In this document: one piece after another, positions 10,892 through 23,121 of the stretch
Layout of the letters: every line of letters starts with the position of its first letter
Position numbering within the stretch: position 1 is the stretch's first letter
DNA from: Cochliopodium minus
Taxonomy: Eukaryota; Discosea; Himatismenida; Cochliopodiidae
Direction of reading: 5' to 3'
DNA: 64,000 nucleotides
Assembly (NCBI GenBank): GCA_024220525.1
Contig: JAMYWO010000019.1
Coordinates: forward strand, 104,526-168,525
The notes under the pieces: model-generated
The model's input: only the letters and a program-made list of their open reading frames with translations
Told to the model about the DNA's origin: nothing
Databases searched by the model: none
Program-made: the position numbers and the translations under genes

Positions 10892-12971
10892 ATGATTTGG
10901 ATTATCTTGTTTATTGTTGGTTACATCATCTTCAATTTCATAAAAAAACCAGTTACATCCATTCCAGATAGCTTCCCAAGAAAATATACCTCAGAAAATG
11001 TGGAGAATGAACAATATGATTATATAGTTGTAAGAGAAAATCCTCAAATACCTTTTTAATCAATTTAATCTTTTTGAATCTTTGCTTCAATTTTAGGTTG
11101 GAGGTAAAATTATTTTTTAACCCTCAAATTAAGAAGGTTTAAATTGATATTCAATATAAATAGCTGGTACTTCTGGATCAAATTTGGCAGCTAATCTTGT
11201 AAAAGGAGGAAAATCTGTTTTATTATTGGAAAATGGTCATGAAGGTAAAAAAAAATATTTTCTCAATCTAATCATCATAATACTTTATCAACCATTAAAT
11301 CAAATACAATATCCAATAATATAGTATTATTTTTTTAAATAAACGAATATAATAAATATTTTGAAATTTACTCACTTCGACAAAATAAAATTGAAAAAAA
11401 AAAAACCTATTATTTTTATCAATTCCTAATTTATTAATTATCAGGACATAAGGTTCCAGATCTGTTTACAAAAGTATCAAAATTCTTTTCGTTCTTTCAA
11501 TCCTCATTGGATAAATCCTATGAATCAATCCCCCAAAGCAACATAGGAGGAAGAAAAATTCCGCTGAGCAGAGGAAACGTATTGGGAGGATGCTCCACTA
11601 CCAACGGACTCATGTTCGTAAGAGGAAATCCAGTGGACTATGATAAATGGGAATCCGAATTTGGAGCAACTGGTAAATGAAAAAGATTTAAATCAAAATT
11701 ATGATTATAATAGAAAGATAATTAATCAAAATTAAAAACTTACTTTTAAAAATTTATTTACTAAAAATTAATACATTTTATTTCAAAAAAAATTCTTCTC
11801 TCTAAAAGGATGGAGTTTTAAGGATGTTCTTCCTGCTTTTAAAAATTGTGAGACTTTCAAAGAAGGAAATTCAGAGGTGAGAGGGAAAGAAGGGCCAATC
11901 TTTCCAAGAAAAACTGGTGAAAACAATCCTTTTTTCAAATCTGTTGTCGAAACTATGGTAAACACAAAGTTGTTCAAAAAAGTTGATGGTAAGAAACTTT
12001 ATTAATGAATTATAATATGAAAAACATTTTTTAAAAAATAAATAATAATAAGAAAAAAACTTTTTAAAAAATTAAAAAATAATAAAAATTTTTTTTCAGA
12101 TTATAATGAGGATCAAGAAGGAGTTTCCTTTTCACAAGAATGTGTTTTACAAAATGGAAATAGAGCTGATTCTTTTTCAGGTATGAAATAAAATTATTTT
12201 TATTTTAATATTTTTTTAATTTTATATTTTTTTGTTTTAATTTTTTTTAATTTAATATTTTTTAATTTAATATTTTTAGCTTTTGTTGAACCTGTGCTTT
12301 TCAATGATAAATATTCAAAGAAATTAAGAGTGGTAACAGGTTGCAAAGTACTTCGTGTTGTATTTTCAGGAAAAAAGGCAGAGGGAGTGGAAGTAGAAGT
12401 AGACTCCAAAAAACTCATTTTGAAACCAAACAAAGAAATCATTTTGTGTGCTGGTAATAAAAAAAATAAAATAAAATGATAATAAAATTTTAAAATTAAA
12501 AAAATTAAAATAGGAGCAATTGATACTCCCCAAATTTTGATGTTGAGGTAATTTAATTTTAATTTTTTTTTTCATTATTCCATTTTATTTTTTAATTAAT
12601 TATTTTTTAATTATTTCTTTATTTATTTCTTTATTTATTTTCAATTGTTTTTTAATTTAAAAGTGGAGTTGGTCCTAAAGATGAACTAAACAAATTTAAA
12701 ATTCCAATTGTACACGAAAGCGAATACGTTGGGAAAAACCTCCAAGAGCATCCTTGTATACTTTTTTTTTTTATTCATTTACTTTAACAGATTTAATATT
12801 TTATTAATCTTATTATTAAAATATTTTATTAATTTTTTATTTTTAAAGGTGTGTTTGTTCCTTTCATTATTAAAGAGCAGTTTTATGGTGAACAGAAAGA
12901 GGAGAGTGTAGGGTTTTTGACACAAGGATTCTACAAGTCTTCTTATACCAAAAAGAATCTCCCTCAAGATG
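10892..12971 (+). CDS. GMC-family flavin oxidoreductase, C-terminal part missing
   Basis: Glucose-methanol-choline oxidoreductases oxidise alcohols with a bound FAD. Ten exons join in phase: 10892-11029, 11097-11103 (7 nt), 11164-11244, 11445-11672, 11809-11988, 12100-12180, 12280-12453, 12514-12547, 12664-12755 and 12849-12971 (about 379 residues). An N-terminal hydrophobic segment (MIWIILFIVGYIIFNFI) suggests a membrane anchor. The FAD-binding motif reads YDYIVVGAGTSGSNLA and needs the 7-nt exon for its VGA. Further GMC signatures are RGNVLGGCSTTNGLMFVRG, GAIDTPQILMLSGVG and VGKNLQEHP. Family members are usually 550-650 residues and end with a substrate/catalytic domain containing a His; none of that is present. 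The next exon is phase-incompatible and belongs to a helicase-like protein, so the gene is cut within the A/T repeat at 12991-13130. Confidence 0.85.
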
Positions 12972-12990
12972 GTAAAATACATATAAATAT

Positions 12991-13130
12991 AATAAAAAAT
13001 AAAAAATAAAAAATAAAAAATAAAAAATAAAAAATAAAAAATAAAAAATAAAAAATTTGAAATAAAAAATAAAAAATAAAAAATAAAAAATAAAAAATAA
13101 AAAATAAAAAATAAAAAAATAAAAAATGAA
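12991..13130. repeat. (AAAAAAT)n simple repeat at a gene break
   Basis: A run of near-perfect 7-base units of six A and one T, interrupted once by TTTGAAAT. It sits where the GMC gene stops making sense and the PICH-like gene begins in its middle, so it is a candidate misassembly or deletion point. Confidence 0.8.
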
Positions 13131-13243
13131 AAAAAATCAATTTAAAAATAAAATTTTTTTTTAGAAAATAATTAAAAATAAAAAAGATGAAATAAAATTT
13201 ACAAATAAATAAAAATTAACATCAATTAAAACTTTCATTCAAG

Positions 13244-14555
13244 TCCCAATACCGATATTTCACGGAGGATGAGGTCAAACTTTCTCGCCAAGAATTGCAA
13301 ATCATGTTCAGTTTCGACGACCCTTCTTTCTCTGCAACCCAAAAGCAGCTCTCTCAAATCCATTCTTCCCAAAGAAAAACAGACGAGGGGTTGGACAATC
13401 ACTTGAAGGCTTTGTCAGAGAACTCTTATCTGTTCGGTGTCAGTGACCATGATTTATTATTTACCGGTAAAAAATAATTTTTTCAAAAATTTATTATTCT
13501 ATTAATTTTTTTTTTAATCTGATCTTATTTTTTATTTTCTAATCTAAAAACAATTATTTTAAAAAAAATAAAAAATAAAAATACAAAATTTTAAATATTC
13601 TTTTTTTTCTAAAAAATAGGTAGTGCTCAAATGATAGAATCCACACCTGTCCAAGATTTGGGCTCTACACAAAGACCAGTAGCTACCACTAGCAAAAAGA
13701 GAAGAAAAAAAGTGAACAACAATAACAGCTTCGAAGAAAAAAAGAAGGTGACCAGAACCACCACCAAAAAAAAAAAACCTGCTTCCAAGAAAAAAAGTAA
13801 AAAATTTTTAATTTATAACATTATTTTTTTACTTAATATTTATTTTTTAAATTTTACATTTTGAATTTTTATTTTTTTTGATTCTTATTTTTTTTAGTTG
13901 AAGAAGATGAGGAAGAAGAAGCAGAAGAAACATTGGACGAAGAGTGTGACGATAGAGAATCTGATTCCGACTCTGATTCTGATTACGGAGAAAAATCCTC
14001 AAAGTTAACCAAAAAAAAAACTGCTCCTAACACCAGAAGCAGAGCCAAACAAACCTCCACAACAAACAAAACCGCAAAAGGTGATAAATCATCCAAGAAC
14101 TCAAGTACAAAAAAAATTATTTTATTTTGTTAAATTTTTATTTTAATTTTTAAAATTCCTTTTTTAATTTTATTAAAGAAATGATTGATTTGGTTAATGA
14201 TGAAGATGAAAACCTTCCACCCATCTCTCCGATCATTTCCACTACCACCAAGAAAAAAACCAAGAAAGCAGAGCCCAAACAAAAGCTCTCCTTCAACAAC
14301 GAAGACTTGATTTCCGAAGACAAAGAAAATCAAAGCACTATCAAAAGACTTAGTTTTTCTAACAAAGAAACTCAACATCATTTGGACGTTGCCATTTCTT
14401 TAGAGAAGATTGACCCTGAAGGCTCCTTGTTTTCTTATTTGAAGGCTCTCAAACTTTCTGGTGACGAATCTCTTAAGCAGAAAGTTCTTCAGATGGCTTC
14501 TTCTCAACCTAATTTGTTGAGAGCTTGCTCTCATTTGCTTGATTCAAACAAATAA
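13244..14555 (+). CDS. PICH/ERCC6L-like protein, C-terminal part only
   Basis: PICH (ERCC6L) is a SNF2 DNA translocase that coats ultrafine anaphase DNA bridges. Exons 13244-13466, 13620-13796, 13898-14104 and 14179-14555 join in phase. The first encodes YRYFTEDEV, LQIMFSF, QLSQIHSSQRKTDEGLDNH and GVSDHDLLFTG, matching the region just after the helicase lobes of ERCC6L, where the family has RYFSKQEL, LRELF, LHAAQRKSD and GISDHDLMYT. Then follow a Lys-rich, acidic and Asp/Ser-rich linker with several basic NLS-like runs, and a C-terminal TPR-like module (LDVAISLEKIDPEGSLFSYLKAL) like the conserved C-terminal domain of that family. The ATPase lobes and N-terminus are absent. The first exon begins in phase 0, which does not match the phase-1 end of the preceding GMC exon. 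The 5' part is therefore missing or elsewhere in the genome. Confidence 0.75.
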
Positions 14556-14698
14556 TTTTGATTGAATTCAAAAACATTAAACTTATACATAAAATTCTTT
14601 TGTTCGAAAATAATTTCTCTTTAATGAAAGGCATATCTTATTGTAACAATGTTCACTTTTTATTTGAAAAGTTTTTTTTTTAACTTTTAATCAAAAAA

Positions 14699-16591
14699 AT
14701 GGAAAATGCTAAAATTGAGAAAATTTTTGAATACTATGAACACTGCTCTTCTCAATTAATAATGTACAAGGGGAAAAAGACTGTTGATATGGCAAAAAAA
14801 GCGTTTTTTGTGTTCAATCTAGTAATTATAATATAATTATAAAATAATATTATTCTCTCTTTGATTATATACAAATATAATATTATTAAATTTTTTAAAA
14901 AGTGTTTTAGTGTGGGTGATGGAATGGGATTGATGGCTAGCCTTGAATTTTTTGATAAATATATTTTGCAAGATGATTTTGAATTTCTTTTGGAAGAAAA
15001 ATTGATAGATAAAAATGTGATTGATAAAATTAACTCTTTGGCAAATGGAACAATAAAAACTGAAGGAACAAAAATGAACAGAATGCAGTTTATGATGGTT
15101 CAACCAGTAATAATATTTCAAAATAAAAAAAATTGAAAAATAAAATTATATAAAGATAGCAAGGAATGTAGCAGGATTATTCTCAAAAATTCATCTCTAT
15201 AAAGATATAAATGCCAAAGAAATCCTTGATAATTTAAAAAAAGCAGAAAAATTAGATGAAATTTCGATGGATTTGGACAAATTGCTCTCCCTTGCAAAAA
15301 GAAGTACCACATTGAGTGAATTGAAAGATAGTGAATGGGATCTCTTATTGATAGAGATACTGGAGAAATGGACGAAACAGAAATACAAGATGGGATTTCT
15401 ATTGCAAACAAATTTCCCGCTCAATTTATTTCAATGTCTCTCAATAGCCATTTCCAAAGAACATTGTTTGAAAAGGATCTTGAAAAAATTGGTTTTCTTT
15501 ACCATCTTCATCGTCAATACCAGTGCTACATCAACATTTTCTCCCTTGATGTTCATAGGTGGCAACATACATGGTCAAAGAATCGAGATAGTTGATGTGG
15601 GACTCACAATCTTGGCAGCATGTTGCCTCGTGATGGATAATGAGAGCGAGATTTCAGATATCAAAAGTTATGTGTCACCATGCAAGAAAGAAGAAAAGAA
15701 GATCATCTTTTATGGATGAGTTTAAAATTGACAAGACAAATTGAAGAAGAGAGAAGGATAAAGGATTCATTAAAGGCTATCGAGCTTTTTGCAAAACAGG
15801 AGAAGTTAGATCCTTCTGTATTAGTGGGCAAAACAATCAGCAAGATCTCCCTGTTCCATAATCAGTGCTTGCAATTGAGGATGGATGATTATGAACATTA
15901 CTATCAGATCGTATGTGAACCATCCGAGGAGAATAGACGTATCAAATTCAAAAGCAGTGGTTTGAAAAAGCATATGAAGATTATTGAGGCTAGATTTGAA
16001 GATTGCAAGAAGGCTAATGGCAAGATTGTGAAAGTATTGAAGATCAAAGGCATTCATGCATCATCTGTAGATAAAAAAGATGAGAATTCTTCTGATGATG
16101 GAGATTATGAGGATAGAGGAGATGAGAATCTCCTCAATAAAGAATATTTGGTTGATATCGAATGCTATCAATATGAAATTGATCCCAAAGATGATGATGA
16201 TGATGATTTCAACTATTATAGCAGAAAGAAATCAATTGAATATCAGAATCTCTACATTGTACAACCCATCTATTCCATAGATTTAGATTCTTTGCTTGAT
16301 AATGAAGATCCCTTCAGGATCAATTCCAAAATCAAATCACTATTGGTGAAGATTGATGAGATTTTGAAAGAAAGGGAAAATGGAATCTCTTTTTCCGAGA
16401 TTTCAAAGAAATTTGATCTCTTCAAAAAGAATGATCCACAAAGGTTTCTTCCTACCGTTTGTGATTATTGTGGCAAAAAGGATTCTATTGACAACAAGCA
16501 CAAGAGATGTGGAAAATGTCACAAAGCGGGTTATTGTGGTAGAGAATGCCAAAAAAATCATTGGAAGATTCATAAATTGAAATGCTTGTGA
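14699..16591 (+). CDS. MYND zinc-finger protein, reading frame interrupted
   Basis: Exons 14699-14821 and 14903-15106 join in phase to a third starting at 15156 that is open in that frame to 15717. The C-terminal part lies in another frame (open from about 15680 to 16591). It ends in a MYND finger: CDYCGKK, then CGKCHKAGYCGRECQKNHW and HKLKCL, with all seven Cys and the His in family spacing. MYND fingers bind proline-rich partner peptides. Before it are a charged coiled stretch (KLTRQIEEERRIKDSLK) and an acidic loop. Moving to the last frame needs one lost base around the A-rich 15685-15710. Inside, 15335-15595 is also open in the frame of the MYND part with codon use at least as good, so there may be more than one frame error. 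I see no normal GT-AG intron that resolves it. It may be a pseudogene or carry sequencing errors. Confidence 0.6.
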
Positions 16592-17023
16592 TATTGATCA
16601 ATTTATAAAAGGAAGAATTGATTTCCCATTTATAAATTTATACGTATTTGATACATTTTTTGGTTTTATTTTTTAACGTTTACTGTTCATTCTAAATTTG
16701 AAAGTTTGCTTTAATGTTTAGAAAGAAAAAGCAACTCAATTAAAATATCTCAAACTAGTTATTAACTCAAAATTAACTTAATCGGAATTTTAAATCTAAA
16801 AAATTCCTTTACCCCTCCTCTCTTTAAAATTTAATTCCTCTCTTTTCCTATTTGATTCCAATAAACTCCTTCGATGAATAACAAGTCATTATCATTCTAT
16901 GATCTGCAATATTTTCAAGATCTATTTCAATATAATTATCTTAAAAAAATTTCAGCAAAAATGGAATATTTAATTTATAAAAATAAAAATTAAGCTAAAA
17001 AAAAAAGAAAATAAAAAAAAAAA
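16592..17023. other. Intergenic region
   Basis: About 430 bases, less simple than the introns, with a short C/T-rich stretch near 16810-16860 and an A-rich leader directly before the next ATG. Both flanking genes run rightward, so it should hold the terminator of the MYND gene and the promoter of the LNS2 gene. No RNA gene or repeat recognised. Confidence 0.4.
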
Positions 17024-20000
17024 ATGAATATAATAGAAAAAACAACTTCACCCTTACAATTGGGTACGAATATATCCAATTTCAGTTTTGGATTTAATGG
17101 ATATAAATTCGATTTGGAAGATTATATCAATGATGGATTTGGATTGATAGTATCCTTCCCTAAAGAACAAATAAATGATTTATCCGATTTAATAAACATA
17201 TCATATGAATATATAAATAGAAATACAAAAATTTTAGGTTACCCAAATTTAATAACGTATAAATTTATTAAAGATAATAAATAAACCCTTATTCAATTAA
17301 ATAAATTAGGCATAACATCTGAATCAGATCAAGTATTAGAACAAAAATTGAATGATTTCAGCCAATATGCACGTTCCATCAATTTCCCTCTAATTTCTGA
17401 TCCTACTTTGAGTGTATTGACCACATTTGGATTTGTTAGCAATGATCAAGTTGTGAAAGGAGCCTATTTGATCAAAGATAAGAAAATCAGCTCAATAATA
17501 ATGACTCCTTTAAAATTCAAAAGGTAAAAAATTCATAATTTCTTTTTGATCTTAAAAAAATTGTTGATTCAAATGAAATTTCACATTATTTTCATATTCT
17601 CAATATTTCTTATTCTTTTGAAGGGATTTCAAATATTTCTTACAAATCATCGATCAAGTTGATCCAAAAGATTTCAATGATTATAATATCAACAAAAGAG
17701 CAAGCATCAAATCATGCATCCCTAGTAGCAAGAAATCTTTCTCCAAAATCTCTGATATCGAGTTATCACCAAAGACAGAGGAAAAAGACAGCAGCTGTCT
17801 ATCAGGAGATTTCCTATCTGAAAAAAGCGATGTAGATGAGAAGGATATGATCGTAGAGAAGCTCAATGATCATGAGAAGCAGATCTATGATACCGCGGAG
17901 AAGATGGATGGACTCGATCTCAACAACAAGCTCAACAACTTGAACAAGGAAAGGGTTTTGAGTAAGTTGATTAACGAAGAAACTCAACTTACCCAAAGAG
18001 TGAGAACTGTCACTGTATATCAAGTATGATTCCTTTTTTTATTCATTATTTTTTACTGCATTATTCTTTTGAATTTATTTATTATTGAAAATTTTAAATC
18101 AATTTTTTTGTAGAAAGGTGATGTGGTATTCACCAAGGAGGAAACCTGCCAGTTCATCCAATCACTCTCCAAAATAAACTTCAACAAAACCAAGTCCTAC
18201 GGAAAAGAACTGATGACCTTCGAGGGAAGGCTAGCAGTGGACACACTCATATCGGAAAACAAGCTCCCCTCCAGATCTCACGCCCTCAACGTTCTCAACT
18301 TCCTCATGAACCAAAACATCATCATGTCGGTCTATTCCGGTTTCTTCGATAAGAAAGGTTTCAAAGATGACAAAACAATGTACACTTTGTTAGAAAGCAG
18401 CAAAAATGAGAAATGTACAGCATACCAGAATTGGAGCCACATGCTCCAGATCGACAAGGACAAGTTGAGCATCACCCCTTTCGTCAGCGTTTTGAAGATT
18501 AAGGTGCTCAAGGTCAAGCACTTGAAGAACAAGAACACAAAGTTTTTGTCTGGAAGAAGATATTTCTACGAATTTATGGTCGGAAAGGACATGTTGCACT
18601 CACGTTCTAACAAAAGTAAAAAATTCTTTTTTCTTAATTTTAAAATATTTTTATTCACTTTTTAAAAATTTTTTTTTCCAATTTATCTTTTTTTAATACC
18701 CATTTTTGTTTTTTTTAAATTTATTCTTTTTATTTCATTTTTTATTTTTTTCCTTTTAGCTTATCATTACACAAAGCCCAAAGAACCACACTGTGTCACT
18801 TTCGCTATTTTTTATTCCCGCCAAATATTGGACATCGCTCTCGTCGAAAAGAAAGTGATTGGGAGCAGAATTCACCAACGTTTCGAATGTTCAATCCCTC
18901 TTGAGCAAATTTCACAGGAGCCAATGAGATACACCGTCCCTCTCATCGACAGAGAAACATTAGAACAAGTCGGAAACATCAAACTCATTTTAGAACAATC
19001 CTTTTTGCATGGTATTTTTTTCTCATTTTCAAATTTTTTTTTTATTTTTTTTTTGATTAATATTTTTTTATTAATTTATTTTTTTAATACTTTATTTTTA
19101 ATCCTTTTTTGTTTTTTTATTACTAATATTTTATTTTTAATATTTTTGATATTATTAGGCACTTCTGATGACGGTACACATCTTGCTCCATGGTTTTTCC
19201 CTAATGATTTACACGTAAATGTCCCTTCAGAGATTTCCCGAAAAACTCTCGAGAAGGATAACAAGAGGCTGAGAAGAGGTTCCCTCAAATTAGGGATACC
19301 CAATCACAGATGTTGTGTTGATTACATCATCAACGAAGAATCAACTGAAGATATTAAACTTGAGGTAATAATGTAAATTAAAAATAAATATAAATAAAAT
19401 AAATATAAAAAATAAAATAAAAAATAAAAAAGTTAAAAAAGATTTATTTTTGTTTTACTCATTTTGTTTAATCTGATAATTTTCCTTTTATGCCTTTTTA
19501 TTCTTTTTTTTTTTTTTTGAAAAATAGGGATGGTTCAAGTATGGACCTGCCTCAGCCGGCACAGGCCTTTTCGTCGAGGTTTTCTTGCAAGAACCAGATT
19601 CTTACATCCATCGTGGTTCATGGAAGTCTTATGGAATCACCAAAACTATGAAGGGTGGAAAAGTTGAAATAATTGTAACTTTTTTTGATTTTTTTTTTTA
19701 AATTGAATTTCAAATATTCTTTATAATTATAAATTATTTGATCATATTTTCAAAAATATTTAATATTTTTTATTTGAATTTTATTCAAAATTTTAGGTTC
19801 CTCGTTCTGCAGTTTCGGGAAGAACCCGTGTGATGATGGTCATGTTGAGCGACTTTACTTACGCCCGTGGATGTGTTTGGGTTTTGAAAAAGGGAGTCCA
19901 AGCAGGTAAAAAAAAAATAATTAAAATGAACAAAAAATTTTATGGGAATCTATTCATTCAAACACAACAAAAAATTTGAAAATATTTAAAGAATAAAATA

Positions 20001-21020
20001 TTTAAAATAAATTTTAAATATTTAAAGAATAAAATGATAAAAAAAAAAATTTAAAATGATCAAAAAACAATTTCAGTGCATTTATTCTTAATAATTTAAT
20101 TTTTTTGATAGTAATTTTTGATTTGGATGGAACTATTTCAACACATGACATGGAACTTATTAAAACGTTGATTAGCGAACCTTTCAAAATCCAATATGAT
20201 GGTGACGAAAGAAATGGGGCCAGAGTATGTGCCAACCATTGGTGGGCTATGGGTTACTTGCCCATCTATCTAAGTGGAAGAGCAGGTAAAAAAATAATAA
20301 ATAATAATAAAATAAATAAAAAATAATCTGAAATTTAATAAATGACCAAAAAAAAAAAATTTTGAATATTTTTATTTAAAAAAAATATTAAATAATATTG
20401 ACAGAATTTATTTAAAGAATGTATTTGCAAAAAAAAAAATACCTTTTCAAATTAAAACTAAAAAATTTTTATAAAATTAAAATTAATAGGATCTTATTAT
20501 GAGTTAACATTGAAATGGTTGGAGAACCACAACTTCCCACCTGGTTTGGTGGGCCATACACTGGACAGCATCCCCACTCTTCCCATTTACAAAGTGCTGG
20601 GGTCGGAGAGGCTCGGGGTAGGAACTTTCAAGAAGTCTTACTTGAATAATCTCCGTGACAAGTATGGCATCCAGTTTAAGGCTGGCTATGGAAATACCAC
20701 TACTGATGTTAGGGTAAAAAAAAATTTTTCTTAAAATACCAAGATTTTTGATAACTATATTTAATTTTATTTTATTTTTTATTAAATTTATTTTTTCATT
20801 CTCATTATTCTTTTATCCAAAAAATTTTTTTATCCAGGTTTACAAAAAATTGGGTTTAAAAAATGAAGACATCTTCATGTTGACTGGTGGAGGGATTGGC
20901 ATAGTTCATGGAAAAAAAGATTATGTCGAAGTAGGTAAAGACTATGTTAGCCAATGGCCTTTTTTAGACACTATGAACATACCCGAAATCAAAATACCCA
21001 CCAATTCTGTTGCTTGGTGA
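17024..21020 (+). CDS. Peroxiredoxin-like / DEP / C2 / LNS2 (RdgB-type) fusion protein
   Basis: Eleven exons join without a phase clash into 874 residues: 17024-17237, 17310-17523, 17624-18023, 18114-18615, 18760-19011, 19159-19364, 19528-19674, 19797-19905, 20112-20285, 20490-20713 and 20838-21020. Residues 1-165 look like a Prx6-type peroxiredoxin fold (PLQLGTNISNFSF, FGLIVSFP, FPLISDPTL), but the catalytic Pro-x3-Thr-x2-Cys site is absent. After a Ser/Lys-rich linker comes a DEP domain (277-370; GFKDDKTMYTLLE), then a C2-like region (about 385-560), then a domain like the C-terminal LNS2 of the RdgB/Nir phosphatidylinositol-transfer proteins: IYLSGR, WLENHNFPPG and FKAGYGNTTTDVRVYKKLGL. 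Unlike Nir proteins it keeps an acid-phosphatase-type DLDGT (near 687). LNS2 domains bind phosphatidic acid; DEP and C2 also favour membranes, so a lipid-sensing role at membranes is inferred. Confidence 0.85.
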
Positions 21021-21345
21021 ATAAAATCAAAGCCATTCGAATTTGTGTTAAAATAATTATTAAAAAAAATAAAAATTTTATCAAAAATTTTTGATAAAAT
21101 TCTTTATTATTGAATTTTTTTTGAATTCAAAAACAAAATTACATCTTATATGTCAGTCACTGTATCATTTTATTTTTATGGATTTGTTTCAATTAAAATC
21201 AAAAGTCATTGAAATTATATTAATGTCAAATTATTGAAAGAAGTTTAAATTTATTCATCTTCAATTGATGATGAATAAATAAATTAATAAAAAAAAAATC
21301 ATCTAGAAATAAAAGAGATATTCCCAATAATTTATTTTTTCTCAA
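21021..21345. other. Intergenic region
   Basis: About 325 bases between two rightward genes. It contains an imperfect A/T palindrome near 21070-21110 (AAAATTTTATCAAAAATTTTTGATAAAATT-like arms) that could help 3' end formation; nothing else stands out. Confidence 0.35.
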
Positions 21346-22747
21346 ATGTTCAAGAAAAGCAAGATCTCTAAGAATCATTTTACTAAAATCTTCAATAGAT
21401 TAGCGTATATAAATAAAAATAATTTTTGCACTGTCAATACCAACCAGAAAATCATACATTCCTATCAAAATGATGATACATTTGGAGAAATACAGGCCAT
21501 CAATCAATATTCATTTGATAAGAAAAATATAAGATGCCTTATTTTATCAACATCAGGTGATTTGGCCATCTCTCTCGCATCACTTCCAAATGTTCTTTCT
21601 GTTGATTCTGTTGATTCCAATTTCTCTCAAGTATTTTTCCTTTCCAAAAAAAAAATAACAAATTTTTTTATTAACCTTCATTTATCCCTTCAAATAGCAT
21701 TCCCTTTCTGAATTAAGAAGATCCTCCGTCAAAAACCTTAATTATAATGAATTTTTAACATTTAATGGGATAAATTCCTCCCAAGAAAAAATAGATCAAG
21801 AAAAAGAGAAAAGAAATCAATTATTCAATCAAAAAATTGTTAATGATCTCAATATTGATGTAACCTATTTATTATTTTAATTTTTTTGTTGTCAACAAAT
21901 ATATATTTATATTTAGGTGAGAGCATATTGGCAAGAAAGAATTAATGAAATAACAGATGGACTCTTTTATTCAGGATTATTTCAAAAATTAGAAAGTAAA
22001 ATATCAGAAAAATTATCCCAAAATGGATTCAAAGAATTGATCGACAATCAATCAACCAATGTAACAAAAGATACATTGGAAGATCTCAAAAAATGGAATA
22101 ATGATTTGAGAAGTTTATGGGAAGAATTTGAGAGGGAAATAGGAAATAAAGAGATCGCAAGAAGATTCTTATCAACCAATTATCTCGAAAGAATTCAAGT
22201 GCTCAAAAAGACCTCTCCCAATAATCCCTTCTTGCAAAGATTAACCAGAGGCTTTTTCGATGTGGAAAATCTTCCTCATGCATTCACTGCAGATACCTTC
22301 CAAAAAGCCAAATCCAATGGTATTGATCAATCCAGAATACGCTTCCATCAAGGGCAAATTGATCAGATCGGATCTGTCTACAAATCATTCATGTATCCTC
22401 AAGGATTCGACTTCATCAGCATTTCCAACTCTACTGATTTCGAATCAGCAGAGGAATCCAGAAAAAAGATTGGAAAATTGCTTCCTTTATTGTCCAAGGG
22501 TGGTATTATCGTCGGTAAATTGGGCTTCAATGTTGATTTGTCGATCAGAAAGACTTTTGAGAAATGGTTCGAAGTCTCCACTAGCATCAATGGTAAAATC
22601 CGTCACTCTGAGAGATCTGTGTGGGGTTCTGCCAAGGAGTTTGTTGTCGCTCAAAAGAATTGGGATCAGCTCATTCAGTTGAACTATGAGCATGGTTACA
22701 ACAACGTTCCTCCTCCTACTCCTGATTATTCCAAGATTGCTGATTAA
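21346..22747 (+). CDS. DUF3419 / BtaA-like aminocarboxypropyltransferase
   Basis: DUF3419 proteins include BtaA, which transfers the 3-amino-3-carboxypropyl group of S-adenosylmethionine to diacylglycerol in betaine-lipid synthesis. Three exons (21346-21630, 21698-21859, 21917-22747) give 425 residues. Family features: the SAM-site segment CLILSTSGDLAISLASLP followed by VLSVDSVDSN; then AYWQERINEITDGLFYSGLF, RFLSTNYLERIQVL, FLQRLTRGFF and PHAFTADTF; and near the C-terminus a Rossmann-like KLLPLLSKGGIIVGK. Classical members have D-x-N-P-x-Q where this protein has VDSNFSQ, so the substrate may differ. The first 30 residues are basic, lack acids and contain FNRLAYINKNNF, resembling a mitochondrial presequence; that location is inferred. 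Confidence 0.8.
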
Positions 22748-23121
22748 GATGTTACCTTTTCATCTCAATCCCTATTTTTCTTTTTCCAAAAGAATTTATT
22801 AAATTTTATTTTATTTTCTTCACAACAAATGGTCTCGTTCTATATTTTTTTGATTGATGCAATGTAAGTCGAAAATTTCACTTTTCACTTAATAATTATA
22901 TTATATTCTCTCAAAATTTTTTAACTGACAAAATTTAATTTAAATTATATGTATCTATATTTCAATTTTAAACTTCAGACCTTTACTTAATATCAAATGA
23001 GTTATTTTATTGAGATTGAGACCAATAATTAAAATTTTAATTAAAATATATTCCGTTTAAAAATTGAAAAAAAAAAAAAATTGTTTGTGTACTATCAATA
23101 CATCCAAAAAAATAAAGATAT
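22748..23121. other. Intergenic region
   Basis: About 375 bases of A/T-rich sequence between two rightward genes. No ORF with normal codon use, RNA gene or repeat recognised. Confidence 0.4.

Noticed and set aside
15590-15650. Reassigned stop codons (TGA as Trp) to explain in-frame stops here and near 37355
   Set aside because: Other genes end cleanly in TAA, TAG or TGA right after conserved C-termini and use TGG for Trp; this stretch also contains TAA. Dropped bases explain both places better.
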